Source of the DNA: Parvularcula sp. BBD 1991-13
GTDB taxonomy: Bacteria; Pseudomonadota; Alphaproteobacteria; Caulobacterales; Parvularculaceae
Direction of reading: 5' to 3'
Length of the DNA stretch: 64,000 nucleotides
Assembly: GCA_001657385.1 (NCBI GenBank)
Contig: LYSZ01000005.1
Coordinates: 62,001-126,000, forward strand
The notes below the pieces were generated by a model. The model saw only the letters and a program-made list of their open reading frames with translations. It made no database searches and was not told the origin of the DNA. Made by a program: the position numbers and the translations under genes. Shown piece after piece: positions 8,656-18,105 of the stretch. The stretch's first letter is position 1; each line of letters starts with the position of its first letter.

Positions 8656-9876
8656 ATGCAGTCGTTGATCGAGGATCGTGCGGCCATGTCGGATACAGCA
8701 GCCAGCCCCGCGGGCGACGCCGCAACGGCGTCGCAGGCGTGTGAGACGCACGCGTCAATTACAAAGTCGTCGGCAAGGCGGGCGTCAAAGACAGGCCCGG
8801 TCCTGGCCGCGCCGGTCAAGGCGGCCGCGACCACCGCGAAACGCGCCTTTTACGGGGCCTCGCAGGCGGCCCGCGTTCTCTGGTTCACCGGTCATTACAT
8901 CGCCGGACGCCGGCTGATGGGGCCGCTCACCGAACCCGGCGATCCGCCCTACGCGGAAAAGTCCGCCCCGCTCGACAGGGCGCGCATGGGCGCCGCCTTC
9001 CGTGAGCTGTTCGAAGCCGACTGGCGCAATGTGCGGGACGGGGTCTACAAAATGCCCATCGACATGCGGCGCGCGCCGTCGCCGTCGAGCCTGTGGCGGC
9101 GCAGCCGCGATTACCTGCGCGACTCCGCGCAGGTCGCGCGCCGCAAGACCAGGGGCGGCCACTCCGAAGTGCTCAGCGACGCCGCGCGGGAGCGCTTTCC
9201 GCGCTACTACCTCCAGAATTTTCATTACCAGACGGACGGCTGGCTCAGCGCCGCCAGCGCTGATCGCTACGACATGCAGGTGGAGACGCTGTTTACCGGC
9301 GCGGCGGGCGCCATGCGGCGCCAGGCGCTGCCCGCCGTCGCCGACGCCGTCGCCGGGCGCGACGCCGCCTCGCTTTCCCTGCTCGACCTCGGATGCGGCA
9401 CCGGCGCTTTCCTGCGCGACGTCAAGGACAACTGGCCGGCGATCCGGGCGACCGCGCTCGACCTGTCTCCCGCTTATCTGGGCAAGGCCCGGGCCGAGCT
9501 GGGCCGCTGGTCCGACATCGTCTACCGGCAGGCGAATGCGGAGGAGACCGGCCTCGACGACGCCGCCTTCGATATCGTGACGGCGGTGTATCTGTTCCAC
9601 GAATTGCCCCCGCGCGCGCGGCGTAATGTCGTCGCCGAGGCGGCGCGGCTTCTCAAGCCGGGCGGCGTGTTCGTGCTTGTGGACACCATTCAGTATGGCG
9701 ACGAACCAGGGCTCGACATCCTGATCGAGAATTTTCCGCGCGGCTTCCACGAACCCTACTATGACAGCTATTGCCGCGCCGATCTCGGAGCGTTGTTCGC
9801 GGACGCGGGTCTTGCGCGCCGGCGCGATGCGCTGGCGTTCCTGACCAAGGTGACGACCTTTGAAAAGGCCGCCTAG
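8656..9876 (+). CDS. Class I SAM-dependent methyltransferase
   Basis: 406 residues from the ATG at 8656, which has GAGGGG just upstream; the ATG at 8686 (MSDTAASPAG) is an alternative. The C-terminal 160 residues form the Rossmann methyltransferase: motif I LLDLGCGTGAFL, the acidic loop ATALDLSP, and FDIVTAVYLFHELP as motif IV. The preceding region, with FHYQTDGWLS and the YDMQVETLF stretch, is conserved in a family of similar proteins and probably shapes the acceptor site. The substrate is unknown. The first about 50 residues are low-complexity and may be unstructured. No obvious operon partner. Confidence 0.85.
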   Translation: MQSLIEDRAAMSDTAASPAGDAATASQACETHASITKSSARRASKTGPVLAAPVKAAATTAKRAFYGASQAARVLWFTGHYIAGRRLMGPLTEPGDPPYAEKSAPLDRARMGAAFRELFEADWRNVRDGVYKMPIDMRRAPSPSSLWRRSRDYLRDSAQVARRKTRGGHSEVLSDAARERFPRYYLQNFHYQTDGWLSAASADRYDMQVETLFTGAAGAMRRQALPAVADAVAGRDAASLSLLDLGCGTGAFLRDVKDNWPAIRATALDLSPAYLGKARAELGRWSDIVYRQANAEETGLDDAAFDIVTAVYLFHELPPRARRNVVAEAARLLKPGGVFVLVDTIQYGDEPGLDILIENFPRGFHEPYYDSYCRADLGALFADAGLARRRDALAFLTKVTTFEKAA

Positions 9877-9964
9877 GCGTGTTGCGCGGGTATCCGCAAA
9901 AGAAAAGCGCGATCCAACGATAAACGCACGCCAACCGGGCGTTCCGGGGTATCCGTGAAACGCC

Positions 9965-10954
9965 CTACCGACCGGCCTGGGGTTCGGACAGAACCTCTCG
10001 CAGGAATGCGTCGATATCCTCCGCCGTGCGGCGCGGTGTTTCTTCCATCGGCATGTGGCCGACGCCCTCGTAGATCGCCAACCGCGCATCGGGCAGGCGC
10101 GCCGCAAAGGTCTGCGCGATTCCGACGGGCGTCTGCTTGTCCGCCGCGCCCCAGACGAGCAAGGTCGGGGCGGTGATTTCCGGCAGTCTGTCGGCGTAGG
10201 CCGGCTCGCGTTCGACGCTCATCCGCAACGCAGCCGCCCGGCGATTGCCCGGATAGCGCAAAAGCTCCCAGTACCGATCAACACTCGACTCGTCCATGAC
10301 GGCGGGGTCCGCGACAAAGGCATAGGCCGTTTTTTCGATCAGGAAGCGCGGCGTGACATGCTGGATGAAAAACCGTCCGAACGGCCCCGTCGCCAGACGA
10401 TACGCCAGGGGCGGCGGGGCGTCTTCTTCGGCGCCCGCGCCGTTCCGGCGCGCATCGGGCGCGCCGGAGGCGTCGACCAGTATCAGCGCCGAGACCCGGT
10501 CGGGCCGGGCGAGGGCGTAGCGCCAGGCGACCCAGCCGCCCATGGAGTGTCCGGCGAGCACGAAGCGTTCGACCCCGGTTTCCTCGATCACGAGATCGAG
10601 CGCTTCCGCGAGGCCCGCAAAGGAATAGTCGTCCCGCGCATGCGGCCCGGTCAGGCCGTGACCCGGCTGGGTGTAGGAGATCAGCCGGTAGTCCGCATCA
10701 AGATGGCCTTTCAACCGCTCCCAGTTATGCAGCGACCCGCCCGAACCGTGGACAAGGATGACCGGCGGCCCCTCGGGATCGCCCTCGTCGCGGTAATGGA
10801 CGCGCAGGCCCGCGCCATTGTCGGCGAATCGCGACGCCTCGCTGGCGTATTTCGCCGTCAGGGCCGCAGGATCGAGGTCCGGCGTGCGCAACAGGGCGAA
10901 AGCGCCGCCGAGCGCCATGACGAGGACAAGGACAGTGACGAGCGCGATGCGCAT
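9965..10954 (-). CDS. Alpha/beta fold hydrolase, membrane-anchored or exported
   Basis: 329 residues. The N-terminus MRIALVTVLVLVMALGGAFALL is a signal anchor or signal peptide. The alpha/beta hydrolase core shows the oxyanion segment LVHGSGGS (about 68-74), the nucleophile elbow GHSMGG with Ser137, an acidic residue in LVWGAADKQTP, and the terminal His in GVGHMPM. The sequence resembles the esterase/epoxide-hydrolase-like group, and the substrate cannot be inferred. It lies convergent to the methyltransferase and 57 bases downstream of aroC on the same strand, so readthrough from aroC is possible. Confidence 0.86.
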   Translation of the reverse strand: MRIALVTVLVLVMALGGAFALLRTPDLDPAALTAKYASEASRFADNGAGLRVHYRDEGDPEGPPVILVHGSGGSLHNWERLKGHLDADYRLISYTQPGHGLTGPHARDDYSFAGLAEALDLVIEETGVERFVLAGHSMGGWVAWRYALARPDRVSALILVDASGAPDARRNGAGAEEDAPPPLAYRLATGPFGRFFIQHVTPRFLIEKTAYAFVADPAVMDESSVDRYWELLRYPGNRRAAALRMSVEREPAYADRLPEITAPTLLVWGAADKQTPVGIAQTFAARLPDARLAIYEGVGHMPMEETPRRTAEDIDAFLREVLSEPQAGR

Positions 10955-11011
10955 GGGCGTTCTCCTGTGGCGGTTCCGTTTTCCGTCTTCGATATTCTGT
11001 CTGAAGATCGC

Positions 11012-12109
11012 CTATCCGCATTGGGCGCGGTGCATCAGCGCGTGATCGGCGAGGACGAGGGCCATCATCGCCGCGCCCACGGGAACGCCGCGGATGCCGA
11101 CGCAAGGATCGTGGCGGCCCTTGGTGACGATGTCGGTTTCCTCGCCCTGGGCCGTGACGGTGCGGCGCGGCGTCAGGATCGACGAGGTCGGTTTGATGGC
11201 GGCGCGCACGACGATCTCCTGGCCGGTCGATATGCCGCCGAGAACGCCGCCTGCGTGGTTGGACAGGAAATGCGGTTCCCCGTTCCGCATCCGGATTTCA
11301 TCGGCGTTGTCTTCGCCCGAATAGGCGGCGGCGTCGAACCCGGCGCCGATCTCCACTCCCTTGACCGCGTTGATGGACATCATGGCGCTGGCGAGGTCGG
11401 CGTCGAGCTTGCCGTAGACCGGCGCGCCGAGGCCGGCCGGCACGCCGCTCGCGGCCACTTCGATCACCGCGCCCATGGACGAGCCGTTCTTGCGCGCGGC
11501 GCTCAGGCGTTCCTCCCATTCTTTCGCGGCCGTCGGGTCGGGACACCAGAAGGGATTGTTGTCGACCTCGGCCCAGTCGAACCGCGCGCGGTCGATCTTG
11601 TGCGGCCCCATCTGCACCAGGCAGGCGCGGATCTCAACGCCGCCGATCACATGCGCCAGCGCCTTTTGCGCGACCACGCCGGCGGCGACGCGCGCAGCGG
11701 TCTCCCGCGCGGAGGAGCGTCCGCCGCCGCGATAGTCGCGCAGTCCGTATTTGGCGTCATAGGTGAAATCCGCGTGACCCGGACGATACGTGTCGCGGAT
11801 GTCGGCGTAATCCTTCGAGCGCTGATCGACATTCTCGATCAGGAGGCTGATCGGCGTTCCCGTGGTGCGCGGACCGTCCGTCCGGTCGTCCTCGAACACG
11901 CCGGACAGGATCCGCACCGCGTCCGGCTCCTTGCGCTGGGTGACGAATTTCGACGTGCCCGGCTTGCGCTTGTCGAGGGCGGCCTGGATCTCCTCCGGCG
12001 TCAGCCTGATCCCCGGCGGGCAGCCGTCGATCACCACGCCCAGCGCCGGCCCGTGCGACTCGCCCCAGGTCGCAATCCGGAAAACGCGGCCGAAACTGTT
12101 GAAAGACAT
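11012..12109 (-). CDS. aroC: Chorismate synthase
   Basis: 365 residues. It converts 5-enolpyruvylshikimate 3-phosphate to chorismate using reduced FMN, the last common step of aromatic amino acid synthesis. Signatures seen: [18 protein letters not shown] near the N-terminus, the conserved [14 protein letters not shown] with [17 protein letters not shown], and the C-terminal [17 protein letters not shown]. The frame stays open seven codons upstream, but [10 protein letters not shown] is the family start, giving 12109. Length is normal. Confidence 0.97.
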   Translation of the reverse strand: MSFNSFGRVFRIATWGESHGPALGVVIDGCPPGIRLTPEEIQAALDKRKPGTSKFVTQRKEPDAVRILSGVFEDDRTDGPRTTGTPISLLIENVDQRSKDYADIRDTYRPGHADFTYDAKYGLRDYRGGGRSSARETAARVAAGVVAQKALAHVIGGVEIRACLVQMGPHKIDRARFDWAEVDNNPFWCPDPTAAKEWEERLSAARKNGSSMGAVIEVAASGVPAGLGAPVYGKLDADLASAMMSINAVKGVEIGAGFDAAAYSGEDNADEIRMRNGEPHFLSNHAGGVLGGISTGQEIVVRAAIKPTSSILTPRRTVTAQGEETDIVTKGRHDPCVGIRGVPVGAAMMALVLADHALMHRAQCG

Positions 12110-12215
12110 AAGGTTTTTATCTCGCGTCAATTCGTCAGGACTGAAAACCCTAGCATGGCCGGGGAACGTCGCCTAAGGCTTAACGCCCCTGTCACAGTGT
12201 GGAAAGGCCGATCTC

Positions 12216-12878
12216 ATGCCTGCGGACAAACTCATTCCCGACAGCCCCAGCGACGAAGCCTACGCGGTCGACGAAGACCAGGGGGAGGTGTTGACGCTCG
12301 CCGACCCGATCGCGCAGTTCTCCGAATGGCTGGCGCTCGCCGGCAGGACTGAGCCCAACGATCCCAACGCGATGGCGCTGGCGACGGCGGACGCGGCGGG
12401 CATGCCGGACGTGCGCATGGTGTTGTTGAAGGACATCGATGCGGCGGGCCTGACTTTTTACACCAACACGATGAGCGCGAAGGGCGGGCAACTCGCCGCC
12501 AATCCGCAGGCCGCAATCTGTTTTCACTGGAAGACGATCCGCCGTCAGGTGCGTTTTCGCGGGCCTGTCGCGCCGGTGAGCGCGGAGGAGGCCGACGCCT
12601 ATTTCAGGACGCGCTCGCGCGGCTCGCGCATCGGCGCCTGGGCGTCGGACCAGTCGCGCCCGATGGAGGGCCGGTTCGCCCTGGAAAAAAAGGTCGCGGC
12701 GACAACCGCCGAGTTCGGCCTCAAGGAAATCCCGCGCCCGCCGCACTGGTCCGGATACAGACTGACGCCCTTGCAGGTCGAGTTCTGGGTCAACCGGCCC
12801 TTCCGCCTGCACGACCGGCTCGTGTTTCGCCGCGAGGACGCATCGCAGCCCTGGCGTACGGAAAAGCTGTTTCCTTGA
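12216..12878 (+). CDS. pdxH: Pyridoxamine/pyridoxine 5'-phosphate oxidase
   Basis: 220 residues. FMN-dependent oxidase of vitamin B6 metabolism producing pyridoxal 5'-phosphate. The FMN-binding split-barrel signatures are present: [20 protein letters not shown], the [14 protein letters not shown] stretch, [11 protein letters not shown], and the C-terminal [14 protein letters not shown]. It is divergent from aroC with 106 bases between start codons, so both promoters lie there. Confidence 0.95.
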   Translation: MPADKLIPDSPSDEAYAVDEDQGEVLTLADPIAQFSEWLALAGRTEPNDPNAMALATADAAGMPDVRMVLLKDIDAAGLTFYTNTMSAKGGQLAANPQAAICFHWKTIRRQVRFRGPVAPVSAEEADAYFRTRSRGSRIGAWASDQSRPMEGRFALEKKVAATTAEFGLKEIPRPPHWSGYRLTPLQVEFWVNRPFRLHDRLVFRREDASQPWRTEKLFP

Positions 12879-12894
12879 CCCTGCGCGCGTCGCG

Positions 12895-14130
12895 TCAGAA
12901 CGAAAAATTGACGCCGACGGCGACGAAACGCGGCACGCCTTCCTCGTCGTCGGGCAGGATGGTCGCCCCGCCCCCGGGCGCAGGCAGGGCGTTGCGCAAG
13001 GGGTAGGCGCGATTGGCGACGTTCACGCGGTCCGTGACGTTAAGCGCGTCGATGTAATAGAGAACCTCCCCGAAGCCGTAGCGCGCGCGCTTTTCCACGC
13101 GCGGGTCAAGCCGGCGATAGGCGCGCAACCGCTCGCTGAAAGGCTCGCCGAAATCCGGGCGCGGCGCGCCGGTGTCCGGATCGATCGCGACGGATAAAAG
13201 CGGGGTGAACGGATCTCCGCTCTGTACGCGGTATTTCGCGCCGACCGTCCGCCGCCGCCCAGCGCGTAGCTTGCCGCGACGGTGGCGCTCACGGGCGGGG
13301 CGAAGGGGCTGTCGACGGTCAGTCGCGTTGCTGCGTCGGTAAATCTCCCCTCACTGAGGGAAAGGGCGGCCCAGCCGTAGAACCGGCCCCCGACGGGCCT
13401 GGCGATAAGCGTGTCAAGGCCGTGGGCCTCGCCGGTAATCCTGCGTTCGACCGGCGCGCCGATCAGTTCCGTCCTGTCGAAATCCTTGTACCAGGCTTCC
13501 GTTTGCAGCCGCCAGCCGCCAGCCGTCAGCCGGGCCCCCGGCGATGTCCCAGCGCTGGCCGATCAGCGCCTGGGTCGAGCGTTCGCTTTCCTGGCGCCCG
13601 GCGAGGCGGTTGAGGGTCAGGAGCGCGCGCGGGTCCGGCGCGGCGTGATGCCGTCCGAACCGGGCATACGCGCTGTGACCGGCGCCGATCCGGTACGATG
13701 CGCCGGCGCGCGGCTCGATGAAGGTCTCGTCAAGAAAATGGTCCGCCGCGCCGTGAACGCCGAGATCGAGACTGAACCTGTCGGCCACGGACAAACGCGC
13801 ATTCGCGTAAAGCTCCGTTTGCTGGAACGTTTCCTCAAATCGTACCGGTTCGGCCGAAAAGACGCCGCCGCCGAATGTGACGCCCGGCAGGGAAAGCAGC
13901 GCCTTCAGCGGATCGTTGACGTCCCCCGGCGTCGCCAGCAGCGAGGCCGCGTCGGGCGCGATCCGCGTCGGATCGGCCGCGGTTCGGTCCGTCGTGACGA
14001 TGATTTCGTCGAAGGCCGCCGGGGACGGTTTCGCCAGCGGCGGTTCTGCAAGCGCCGACGCCGCAATGGCGGACGCGGCGAGGCCGGCGCCGCATCGCCG
14101 GGCGATGCGGATGAGGGCGGTTGTCGTCAT
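12895..14130 (-). pseudogene. TonB-dependent receptor, frameshifted and internally deleted
   Basis: The N-terminus (MTTTALIRIARRCG, a signal peptide ending ASALA, then the TonB-box-like FDEIIVTTDR and plug start LKALLSLPGVTFGGG) is intact from 14130. It then jumps at about 13860 straight to late barrel strands (ETFQQTELYANARLS), so most of the plug and early barrel (several hundred residues) is missing. Two frameshifts follow. One is at a 7-base tandem duplication GCCAGCC (13511-13517 and 13518-13524); restoring the original frame gives TEAWYKDFDRTELIG. The other lies in the GGC run near 13250-13262. The barrel resumes as DPFTPLLSVAIDPDTG and ends normally with GVNFSF at 12895. The gene is dead as an outer-membrane transporter. 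Confidence 0.85.
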
Positions 14131-14161
14131 GGGGGTTTCCTTCAGGGGACGGGCGTTCTCT

Positions 14162-14395
14162 TCAGTTCCGGTTCGCGCCCTTGTCGGTTTCCTCGCGCAC
14201 GAATTCAAGAATGTCCCCAGGCTGACAATCGAGGACATTGCAGATCTTGGCCAGCGTATCGAAGCGCACGCCTTTCACCTTGTTGGTCTTGATCATCGAC
14301 AGGGCCTGTTCGGTCACGCCGATCGCCGCCGCCAGCTGTTTCAGGCGCATCTTTCTTCTGGCGAGCATGACGTCGAGATTGATGACGATTCTCAT
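14162..14395 (-). CDS. Cro/C1-type HTH transcriptional regulator (YozG-like)
   Basis: 77 residues starting MRIVINLDVMLARR. It is a compact helix-turn-helix (MRLKQLAAAIGVTEQALSM at about residues 16-34) with the conserved IKTNKVKGVRFDTLAKIC and LDCQPGDIL, diagnostic of the small regulators that accompany DUF2975 membrane proteins. The frame is open much farther upstream, but that part overlaps the DUF2975 gene and does not resemble protein. The start lies 11 bases after the DUF2975 stop, so the pair forms one operon. The pair probably senses a membrane state; the trigger is unknown. Confidence 0.85.
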   Translation of the reverse strand: MRIVINLDVMLARRKMRLKQLAAAIGVTEQALSMIKTNKVKGVRFDTLAKICNVLDCQPGDILEFVREETDKGANRN

Positions 14396-14406
14396 GGCCG
14401 CGCCGG

Positions 14407-14943
14407 CTACAGAAACGCGGCGTTTTCGTCGCTCGCCCTTTTGCCTTCCGCGAAGATATGGGCGACGAAAACGAGCAGGAGTCCCATGAAAAGGCCGCCA
14501 AGCTCGTTCGTGCCGACCTCGATGGAAAGCGCGCCCCGGAAATTCGGATCGCTCGCCGAGACGATGGCGATCAGGCCGGTGCGTTGAACCACCTCGACGA
14601 ACACCATTGTCAGGGACACCCATGCGAACCGGCGAAAGCCGCCAACGGCGGGGGCGGAGAGGGGCCGGCCCGCCGCCGCTTCGAGAAAGGTGCGCCGCAC
14701 CCCTAAAAGACCATAGGACTGGACCGCCGCGCCGAGGAGCGAAAGGCCGAAACCGGCAAGGCGCGCGCCGGCGCCGAGACTGGTCACGTCATAGGCGCGG
14801 GGGAGGCCCGCCGACGCCAGCGGCGCGAGGTGATCCCAGAACAGCCAGATGAGCGCCGCCGTCACGGGCATGGCGACGGCGCCGAACAGGGTCAGCATGG
14901 CGAGCGCCGTCGCGAAACGGCCGGAAACCGGAGCTTGGGTCAT
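14407..14943 (-). CDS. DUF2975 family membrane protein
   Basis: 178 residues from ATG at 14943 (MTQAPVSGRF); a TTG eight codons upstream is also open. Four hydrophobic segments are visible: about 10-36, 59-80, 106-127 and 149-170. Length and layout match DUF2975 (YoaS-like) proteins, which are almost always encoded directly upstream of a YozG-like HTH regulator, as here. Molecular function is not known; a membrane-embedded sensor or antagonist of the regulator is the usual suggestion. The upstream sequence (14944-15000) is AT-rich and likely holds the promoter. Confidence 0.78.
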   Translation of the reverse strand: MTQAPVSGRFATALAMLTLFGAVAMPVTAALIWLFWDHLAPLASAGLPRAYDVTSLGAGARLAGFGLSLLGAAVQSYGLLGVRRTFLEAAAGRPLSAPAVGGFRRFAWVSLTMVFVEVVQRTGLIAIVSASDPNFRGALSIEVGTNELGGLFMGLLLVFVAHIFAEGKRASDENAAFL

Positions 14944-15105
14944 GGCGATCCATATTCTTACCTTCAAAAATTAAACTATAACTTTAATTTTTTAATTTCA
15001 AGCACTGATTTTATCCCGCGCCCCGCAGCGTTCGGGGCCGCCGCCGCGTCGCCGGTCCGGTCAAAATCTGCTATGATCGTCGCGACGTCAAAAGGTCGAC
15101 CACCC

Positions 15106-15645
15106 ATGCATGTTCTGCTCGCTCTGCTTGGCGCCGCGGCGGCGGCTTTCTGGGCCTTCACCTATTTTGTCCGGGCCGCTGACGAGGGGCGCGAAGCCGT
15201 GCGGGACGCGAAGGGGCTGATCCGGCGCGGCAAGTGGGACCGCCGCATCGACCAGCGCCTGGTCGAAAATCTCTCCGACCCGCGCGAGGCCGGCGCCGTG
15301 CTGGTCTATCAGATCGCGGCCTATGACGGTTCCGTCACGGACCGTCAGCACGCGCGCATGATCGAGGGCATGGCCGACACCTTCTCGGCCGACCGCGACA
15401 CGGCGGAAGGGCTTTACGCCTTCGCCCGGATGGCGGTGGGCGAGATCAACGACGCCGGCAACATAACCCGAAAGATCCTGCGCCCGGTCGTCGAGATCTG
15501 TACGCCGGCTGAAAAAGCGGCGTTGATCAGGCTGCTTGAGGCGACGGCGGAAATCGAAGGGCCGCCCACGGATATTCAGCGCCGCCTTATCGGCGAGGCG
15601 CGGCGCGCCTTGCTGGGGGATCAGCCGTCCGCCGAAAGACGGTAG
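15106..15645 (+). CDS. Hypothetical membrane-anchored protein, possibly TerB-like
   Basis: 179 residues from ATG 15106 (MHVLLALLGAAAAAFW), which starts with one transmembrane helix. The cytoplasmic part is helical with WDRRIDQRLVENLSDPREAGAVLVYQIAAYDG and an acidic-helix arrangement reminiscent of TerB/DnaJ-associated domains. This similarity is weak. AAAGG lies ten bases upstream. The last 25 bases overlap the 3' end of the convergent MBL hydrolase gene. Function unknown. Confidence 0.62.
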   Translation: MHVLLALLGAAAAAFWAFTYFVRAADEGREAVRDAKGLIRRGKWDRRIDQRLVENLSDPREAGAVLVYQIAAYDGSVTDRQHARMIEGMADTFSADRDTAEGLYAFARMAVGEINDAGNITRKILRPVVEICTPAEKAALIRLLEATAEIEGPPTDIQRRLIGEARRALLGDQPSAERR

Positions 15646-16532
15646 TCGGCGCGCAGGTCCGGCGCGCCGTCGCAGCGCACCGCGCCATTGCGCACCAGAC
15701 GGATCAGGTGCGCAAGCACGTTCAGCGCCGCCGCGCCGTGCAGCCGCCTGTCGATGTCGGCGTACATCGCCGCCACCATGTCGTTGATCCGGGTTCGGCC
15801 TTTCCCGATCTGGTCGAGGATCTGCGCGTCGCGCATCAGGCGATGGGTCTTGACCGCCCGCACGAAGCGATGCGGGGCCTCGATCGGCGCGCCATGGGTG
15901 GGCAGGTATATCCTGTCGTCGCGCGCGAGCAGCACATCCAGGCTCGCCAGATAGGCTTCCATATCGCCGTCCGGCGGCGCGACCACGGTCGTCGCCCAAC
16001 CCATCATGTGATCGCCGGTGAACAGCGCTTTTTCCCGGGGCAGGGCGAAACACAGATGGTTCGACAGGTGTCCCGGCGTGTGCACCGCTTCGAGGCGCCA
16101 GCCGTCGCCTTCGATCGCCGCGCCGTCGGCGATGGTCTCGTCCGGCGCGAAGCCGTAATCGGCGCCTTCGTCGAGCGCCGGCGCGTCGCTTTCGCGGCGG
16201 CGCACCGGGTGGGCGCCGAAGGCGAGGATCGGCGCGCCGCAGCGCCGGGCGAGTTCGCGCGCGCCGCCGCAATGGTCAAGATGGGTATGGGTGATCAGGA
16301 TGCACCGGACGGTCTCCCCCGACAGGGCGGCCGCCAGCGCGTCGATATGGGCCGCACTGTCCGGACCCGGATCGATGACCGCGACGTCGCCTTCGCCGAC
16401 GATGTAGGTTCCGCTGCCCGTATAGGTGAACGGCCCCGGATTGTCGGCGATGATCCGACGCACGCCCGGCAGCACGGCGTCCGGAACGCCGGGCGTGAAA
16501 TCGATGTCCTTGACGAACGGAATGCCGGCCAA
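15621..16532 (-). CDS. MBL-fold metallo-hydrolase (LACTB2 / glyoxalase II-like)
   Basis: 303 residues. The metallo-beta-lactamase signature HTHLDH is at residues 82-87 (His82, His84, Asp86, His87). The later ligand regions GHLSNH and GDHMMGW are present, followed by LPTHGAPIE and a C-terminal winged-helix-like tail, as in LACTB2-type hydrolases. The family includes thioesterases, glyoxalase II and RNases; the substrate is unknown. It is convergent with the 15106 gene (25 base overlap) and lies 27 bases downstream of an ATP-grasp-like gene on the same strand. Confidence 0.9.
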   Translation of the reverse strand: MAGIPFVKDIDFTPGVPDAVLPGVRRIIADNPGPFTYTGSGTYIVGEGDVAVIDPGPDSAAHIDALAAALSGETVRCILITHTHLDHCGGARELARRCGAPILAFGAHPVRRRESDAPALDEGADYGFAPDETIADGAAIEGDGWRLEAVHTPGHLSNHLCFALPREKALFTGDHMMGWATTVVAPPDGDMEAYLASLDVLLARDDRIYLPTHGAPIEAPHRFVRAVKTHRLMRDAQILDQIGKGRTRINDMVAAMYADIDRRLHGAAALNVLAHLIRLVRNGAVRCDGAPDLRADYRLSADG

Positions 16533-16559
16533 GGGGCGCGCCCCTTTCGTTGCATGATG

Positions 16560-17492
16560 CTATTGTTTCAGGGCGTCGTCTACCATTGCGGCGAAGGCGT
16601 CGGCAAGGCCGCGCATGGCGCGGAACTTTTCCTGACCGGACAGCGCCGAGGGCGGTCCCATATCGGTCTTGTTGGCGTCGACGATGAAGATGCGGCCGCT
16701 GTCGCGGTCGCGCAAAACGTCGAGCCCGCCGAAATCGAGGCGCATCGCCTCGGCGAAGGCGAGGATCCGGCTCTGCTCGCCTCGCGACAGCATCGCGTCC
16801 GCGTCGATCAGGTCGACGCGGTGGTTTTCGTTGGAAAAGCGCAGCGCCGGCGTGCGGCGTTTCAGATAGACGAAGGGGATGCGCCCGCCGACGACGGGCG
16901 TGCGGATGTCGATATGTTCGCGCCCGTCGAAGGTGTTGTCGACCAGGCGCTGATACACCCGGTCGTTGCGCGGGCTATTGAGCGGGCATTCGACGATCCG
17001 TCCGTCATGCTTGCCGTTGGCCTCGGACTTTTCCACGGCGAGGCCGCGATACGTCGCCGGATCGATTTTCAGGCTGTAGCCGAAGGTCTCCTCGAACACC
17101 CGGCTCACCACGCTTTTGCGGATGTCGAAGCAGCCGATATTGAAGGCCGGGCGGGCGGAGGGCGCCGCGCGCGGCGCGGTCAGAAACTCGGTATCCTCGA
17201 AATAGAAATGCAGGTCCGCCTCGGCCGGGTCGTCGACGATCCGAACATGGGCGAGCTGGCACACCGGCCATATGGCGTAATAGGAGCGGGGTTTTTTCGG
17301 GAAAAAGGAGATGCGCGCCCGGGGCTCGCGCCCCTTCATGACGCGCGAGGCGCGAACAGCGTTAATCAGCCAGACAAAACTGAGGATGCGCCAGGCTTCC
17401 CGCGCGCCCTCCGCCGTGATGGGCAGGTGCGCGCCGGTTTCCTTGGCGATCAGTTGGTTGCCGTCAATTTTGAAATCGCCAAAAAAGGACAT
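16560..17492 (-). CDS. ATP-grasp-like protein of unknown function
   Basis: 310 residues from ATG 17492 (MSFFGDFK); an ATG 15 bases upstream is an alternative. The C-terminal half carries an ATP-grasp-like metal site: LDFGGLDVLRDRDSGRIF followed by VDANKTDMGPP, where Asp and Asn would bind Mg-ATP. The N-terminal region (ISFFPKKPRSYYAIW, then DLHFYFEDTEF) reads like a substrate domain. No signal peptide is seen. Homologues are annotated only as hypothetical as far as I know. The chemistry would be ATP-dependent carboxylate-amine or -thiol ligation if the assignment is right. It sits just upstream of the MBL hydrolase. Confidence 0.65.
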   Translation of the reverse strand: MSFFGDFKIDGNQLIAKETGAHLPITAEGAREAWRILSFVWLINAVRASRVMKGREPRARISFFPKKPRSYYAIWPVCQLAHVRIVDDPAEADLHFYFEDTEFLTAPRAAPSARPAFNIGCFDIRKSVVSRVFEETFGYSLKIDPATYRGLAVEKSEANGKHDGRIVECPLNSPRNDRVYQRLVDNTFDGREHIDIRTPVVGGRIPFVYLKRRTPALRFSNENHRVDLIDADAMLSRGEQSRILAFAEAMRLDFGGLDVLRDRDSGRIFIVDANKTDMGPPSALSGQEKFRAMRGLADAFAAMVDDALKQ

Positions 17493-17644
17493 GGCCGCTT
17501 CCACCATCGCCGCTTCAGCTCGAAACTCACTATGAACATGGCTTTTTCGGCGATGACAAGGAAATAAACAGGCCGTGATGAGCGGCGGACCGGGCCCGCC
17601 GCCTGGTCAATGGCGTCCGGCGCGGCTTTTGCGACGTCCGGCCC

Positions 17645-18004
17645 ATGTGTGCCGTTCCTAAACAGAACCTTAACGCGCTGGCCGGCCTCGCCGCCATGAT
17701 TTTAACCGGTTTTCCGGCGGCGCTGGCGGAAGACGGCGCGCGCGCGGGCGCCGCCGGCGGGCTGTCGATCGGCGACGGCGCCGGCGGGATCATCGACCGG
17801 GCTTATGTCACCGCGCCGCCGCACACGCTTTATGTCGTGGAGAAGGCTCGGGGGAGCTTTCTCGACTGTGGGGAGGGGAGCGAAAGGCGCGCCGTCGATG
17901 CGGACGGGCGCGACCTGGCGACGTTGCGCTGCGGGGTGACGCTGACGGAAACAGTGGTCATTCCCGCAGCCGCGACGAGCGCGCGGATCATCGTGCATTA
18001 CTGA
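17645..18004 (+). CDS. Hypothetical secreted protein
   Basis: 119 residues with a probable signal peptide (LNALAGLAAMILTGFPAALA, cleavage near residue 28). The mature part is small and beta-rich, with two cysteines (LDCGEG and LRCGV) likely to form a disulfide. It ends TSARIIVHY. No family recognised. The start is supported only by the signal sequence; no strong ribosome site is seen. Confidence 0.5.
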   Translation: MCAVPKQNLNALAGLAAMILTGFPAALAEDGARAGAAGGLSIGDGAGGIIDRAYVTAPPHTLYVVEKARGSFLDCGEGSERRAVDADGRDLATLRCGVTLTETVVIPAAATSARIIVHY

Positions 18005-18105
18005 TCTTGACTGATCGTGCAGTATTGGTCGCGCGTTGCTGGTCGTGGGTGGCTAGGCGCAACCGGACCGGCCGTGCGGGGCGGCGCTAATCCGTTGCAG
18101 GATCA

